Assembly (NCBI GenBank): GCA_009801015.1
Contig: VHZZ01000039.1
Coordinates: forward strand, 76,343-119,095
Source of the DNA: Silene noctiflora
Taxonomy: Eukaryota > Streptophyta > Magnoliopsida > Caryophyllales > Caryophyllaceae
DNA length: 42,753 nucleotides
Reading direction: 5' to 3'
Positions 35,652-42,753 of the stretch are shown piece after piece. A program made the position numbers and the translations under genes. The notes beneath the pieces are model-generated. The model worked only from the letters and a program-made list of their open reading frames with translations. It did not search any database and was not told the DNA's origin. How positions within the stretch are numbered: position 1 is the first letter of the stretch; every line of letters begins with the position of its first letter.

Positions 35652-36623
35652 TAGACCTGTCAAATGGGTTGAGTTTAGGGTCGGGTTGAATATAGGTATG
35701 GTTAAATATGGGTTGGGTCATATGACATCAAAGGTACTGAGGCAGGAAATATAATATGGGTAAGATAGCGGAATGAATCGACTTGTGTTAGTGTTTTTCG
35801 TCTCGAGTCGGGTTAGGATCAGACTGCAGTTCAAATAAAGTTTATATCGTCTTTTATTTTACCACTTTTCAACCGAAAACACATACTTTTTAAATTCAAA
35901 TCATATTTAATTTTATAATATAATTATATCCATTACTTATCGTACTTATATCAAGGCATTTACAAAAATAAGACCTCGTTTGGTTACCCGTTGGAATACA
36001 ATTCCACCGGAAAATCGAATTCATGGGAATTAAGCTCCCACATGAAATTCACGTGAATTAGCTAAACCCGTTTGTTTGTCAATGTAGGAATTCAATTACA
36101 CCGGAGTTTGCAATTACCTAGGAGGGGCTAGGTAATCCAACTCCTCCATTGTGGAGGAGTTGGAAACTCCTTGGAAAATGAAATGCCTACATTATGACAA
36201 AAAATTGGTAACCAAACAAGTTCCCATTTTGTAATTCATGAGATTTTTCAATTTCCATGATTTACAAAGGGCAACCAAACGAGACCTAAATTTCTTTTAA
36301 TAAATAGATTTTTATAAATTGTTTTATTATTAAAGATATATAAAAATTATAGAAAATTGATTTTAAAATTTTTTGTTTTAAAATAGTAAAATAATTATCA
36401 TCTATTTATTATTTCAAATATAATATAAAAATATTGTTAATGTTTTAATAATATTTTTAATTTATCTTTGACCCATCAGGTTGAACAGGTCGGGCCGGGT
36501 CGGGTCTTGACCCTAAAATAAGGGGTTATTCCGGGTTTGAATCATTTTGGATCACGAGTCCAGATTTACAGGTCTTTGACCATGGAAAACCGAATCCGGT
36601 CGAGTATAGTTTTGGCAGGTCTA
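35652..36623. mobile_element. GGGTC-rich hAT-like element, copy 3, with nested MITE
   Basis: Ends TAGACCTGTCAAATGGGT and, inverted, TAGACCTGCCAAAACTAT match copies 1 and 2. Flanks GTCGTATG (35644-35651) and GTTGTGTG (36624-36631) agree at 6 of 8 positions, an aged 8-bp duplication. GGGTCGGG words lie near both ends. The AT-rich middle has been split by the Tourist-like element at 35972-36286. Confidence 0.75.
35972..36286. mobile_element. Tourist-like MITE (PIF/Harbinger)
   Basis: This 315-bp element is flanked by TAA on both sides (35969-35971, 36287-36289). Its ends GACCTCGTTTGGTTACCC and, inverted, GGTCTCGTTTGGTTGCCC differ at 3 of 18 positions. A further internal palindrome lies around ACTCCTCCATTGTGGAGGAG (about 36140-36165). 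It is non-coding and inserted into the older hAT-like element. Confidence 0.88.
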
Positions 36624-37292
36624 GTTGTGTGACAAACAATCTTTCAATACTATACCACACACAAGTATCAACGACATCAACATATGTAAGAATGTAACGT
36701 TGTTATATAAACATCATAATCCTTACCTTTACAAAAATGGGAATATAGGGTTGACTTAAGAGCTCTGCGTAACTTTCACATGTCAGATTTTGCCCTTACC
36801 TAATCCCGATAGTCGTATTAAAAAAGTTGTGAGGCAACTGAAAGGTAAAGGGCATGAGACAATGAAATGAAATTAAACATAAGAAAGTATAAGGTCCCTC
36901 GAACATTCTTCATTCAGACATTCTCTCTTATATTAGAAATTTCATCTTATAATATAGACCCGAGAATACTAAAATGAATTATTAATAACTTGTAAAGGCG
37001 ATTCAATTCGATTCTACCCAATTTAATTCAACTATTATTTTAATTATAATTAAAAAAAAAATAGAATGGGAAGTATTATCCAAAGCCTAATAGAAAAGAA
37101 AAGTCAAAATGTGACTCCGTATTAGGTAATCCTATGCAAGTCCATTTCTGGAAAATGGTAAGGTTGACCATGGCAACATGTTTCCAATAATAGAAAGCAA
37201 TTAAAATAATACGTGATCACGATCACGATCAACCTAACCCTAATTTGATCGTAATTGTATTTTTCCAGTGTTTGGCTAATTGGGAGAGGAAA

Positions 37293-37318
37293 ATGGTGAA
37301 ATTCAGCTCACATTTCGG
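37293..37318 (+). CDS. Candidate orphan first exon (MVKFSSHFG)
   Basis: A possible 26-nt exon, ATGGTGAAATTCAGCTCACA onward, ends CGG|GTATGTAACC, an excellent plant donor. It is preceded by a leader-like sequence with no nearby upstream ATG. I found no convincing following exon on the plus strand before the glucosidase gene, so it may be the remnant of a lost gene, a gene with distant exons, or chance. Confidence 0.2.
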
Positions 37319-38942
37319 GTATGTAACCCTAATTCATCATCAAGTTTTAATTTTTTATATTTTACGCTGTTGATTTTGTTCGATTACGTCAAATTTTGGT
37401 ATAATGTTGTTTCATCAGCTTGATTGTGTATACTAATTGCATTTTTATGGCGAGTTACATTACTTTCGATATTTTGAATGAACTACATTGCATGGAATGA
37501 AATTTCGAGGATTTAATCTGAATTATGATGCGATTTTGGGGTAGAGAAATACAGTTTAAAGTGGTGATTTACTGATTTAGGAGCGTAAATGATTAAGCTT
37601 TGAGGAGTTTTGAATGTTGCCGTAATTTAAGACGCTCGAAAGGCGACTACTTTATGCCAAATACAAGTAATGTTCGCTGACTCGCGGTACAGAGCATGAT
37701 CGTGTTGGCTGATGTCAATAAAAATAGTTTGGAATCGATCTTCGTAAGCAGAATTACTGTGTTAAGGATATTTGTATTGTATAATTCATATGTTGGATTA
37801 GAGCTGCGTTCAGACTTTTTGAAGTCTTATTGGAGAACATTGGGAATATGTTGCTATGTTGGTCAGTGATGAATAAATTTAGGGTTCTGAGAGTTGATTC
37901 TTTGGTGCATTGTGAGGGCGTTGCGCGCATAGGATGGCCAAATATAGATTCGACAATTTTCTACAGATAGGTCTCCTGAAGTTGCTTACTATAAACATTT
38001 GTGTCTTTGTGCTATTCTGGATCTTCTGGTGTATAGATGTTGATGAAAGTATAGCCTTACTCGTCGTACCTGCCATTCTCATGGCAATTCTATAATGAAT
38101 GGGAGTCGATTTCTGGAGTTGCTATGGCTTTCTCAGTTTCTCTATAAAGGTCTGTGACGAACTGGCGACTATGAGTACTCTCTTGGAGTAGTTTAATTTA
38201 CTTAGCCTGTGCTCTTTTCGGGGTCCCTGTGAAGCTATCATTGTGGAAATGGACTTTTTTAGAGACAAATATCCACTTTCATAGATCTGACCAATTTGTA
38301 TAATTGTGGGTAATAAAAAATTAACACTTTTTTTCCCCTTTTCTGAGAACGCCAGGCCAGATAAGTTCATCGCAAGTATCGAGTTTTACAGTAAGAGGAT
38401 TTAGGCTAGGGATAGTCTTGATTATGGATCTCTTATACCGCATAGTTTCATCGTTTAAGGGGAACTGCATCATGGTCAACTCTAAACTTTAGACAATTAG
38501 TCAATTATGAATTGTTTGGGGATGTAAAAACGATCTGAATGGTTTGGGGATTAGTGAGAATATGGTGCTGGAGTGGGCATTGTGGATCGGAGAGAAACAA
38601 TTCATGTTGAAGATGTAGTTTGAGTTTTGCTTCTTTCCTTACTTTATTACTATCTGTTTACTTAACAACAAATATTACTTGACTTGTACTATTTTACAAA
38701 CCTATTTTGCACTTTAATTACCAGTGACTTCATAAACGGGAAAAGTAGCATCTGGGATTTAGAAGTTAACCAAAGGAATGAAAGGATAGAATACTTAACA
38801 TCCTCATAATCATAGGGTAATTGCTTTCATACATTATATAGGCATCCAAGAGTGCTTTATTTCTTACATATCATAGCAACTGCGGTTGTAATAGATTGTA
38901 CTATTAGTAAAGGTGAACCGTATTTGCAAGGCTCTATTATGT

Positions 38943-42753
<3,811 letters not shown>

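Larger units (their letters stand above)
34857..38942. other. Gene-poor region between EIL3 and beta-glucosidase
   Basis: About 4.1 kb. 34857-35130 is the EIL3 upstream region. T tracts lie at 35221-35240 and 35489-35503. 35652-36623 is a hAT-like element with a nested MITE. A tiny candidate first exon lies at 37293-37318. From 37320 to 38942 I see no reading frame with coding character and no repeat I can name, beyond AT-rich unique-looking DNA that includes the 3' flank of the glucosidase. Confidence 0.5.

Overview
This is plant nuclear DNA from a eudicot. It carries spliced genes with many GT-AG introns, a plastid chaperonin with a transit peptide, a plant-only EIN3-like transcription factor, and a dense load of small DNA transposons. 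The PB1-like-domain MULE at the left edge and the general character suggest Caryophyllales, but that is an impression, not a tested placement. The sequence contains two N bases (42376 and 42649), both in introns.

Layout. 1-1262: end of a Mutator-like element (MULE) with an open transposase N-terminus running off the left edge. 1263-3380: retroelement-like debris containing a spaced array of CCGG-rich hairpins. 3393-4433: inverted-repeat element filled with ACACGCCA/TGGCGTGT palindromes. 4445-5409: upstream region of the first gene, with a tandem duplication of about 155 bp. 5410-24219 (+): intact 26-exon gene for a peroxisomal M16 zinc metalloprotease (insulin-degrading-enzyme-like, 968 aa, ending in AKL). 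25182-29396 (-): intact 14-exon CPN60B, the plastid chaperonin-60 beta subunit (604 aa). 32403-34856 (-): two-exon EIL3/SLIM1-type transcription factor (624 aa). 38943-42753 (-): 3' part of a GH1 beta-glucosidase, cut by the right edge. The protease and CPN60B converge; CPN60B, EIL3 and the glucosidase all lie on the minus strand.

The four genes are unrelated housekeeping or metabolic genes and do not form a pathway as a block. One weak link is that Arabidopsis SLIM1/EIL3 controls sulfur-starvation genes that include some beta-glucosidases.

The most interesting material is in the non-coding DNA. There are two non-autonomous hAT-like families, one GGGTC-rich with three copies and one GCGCC-rich with two copies, nearly all with readable 8-bp target duplications. 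There are several Stowaway elements, one with perfect 41-bp arms, and Tourist-like elements. There are two nested insertions. A 94-bp duplication has copied the 3' splice site of CPN60B intron 8 next to a hAT insertion. I see no evidence of a wholly new protein system. The best leads are that splice-site duplication, the hairpin-array sequences at 1955-2375 and 3540-3800, and the shared MULE termini.
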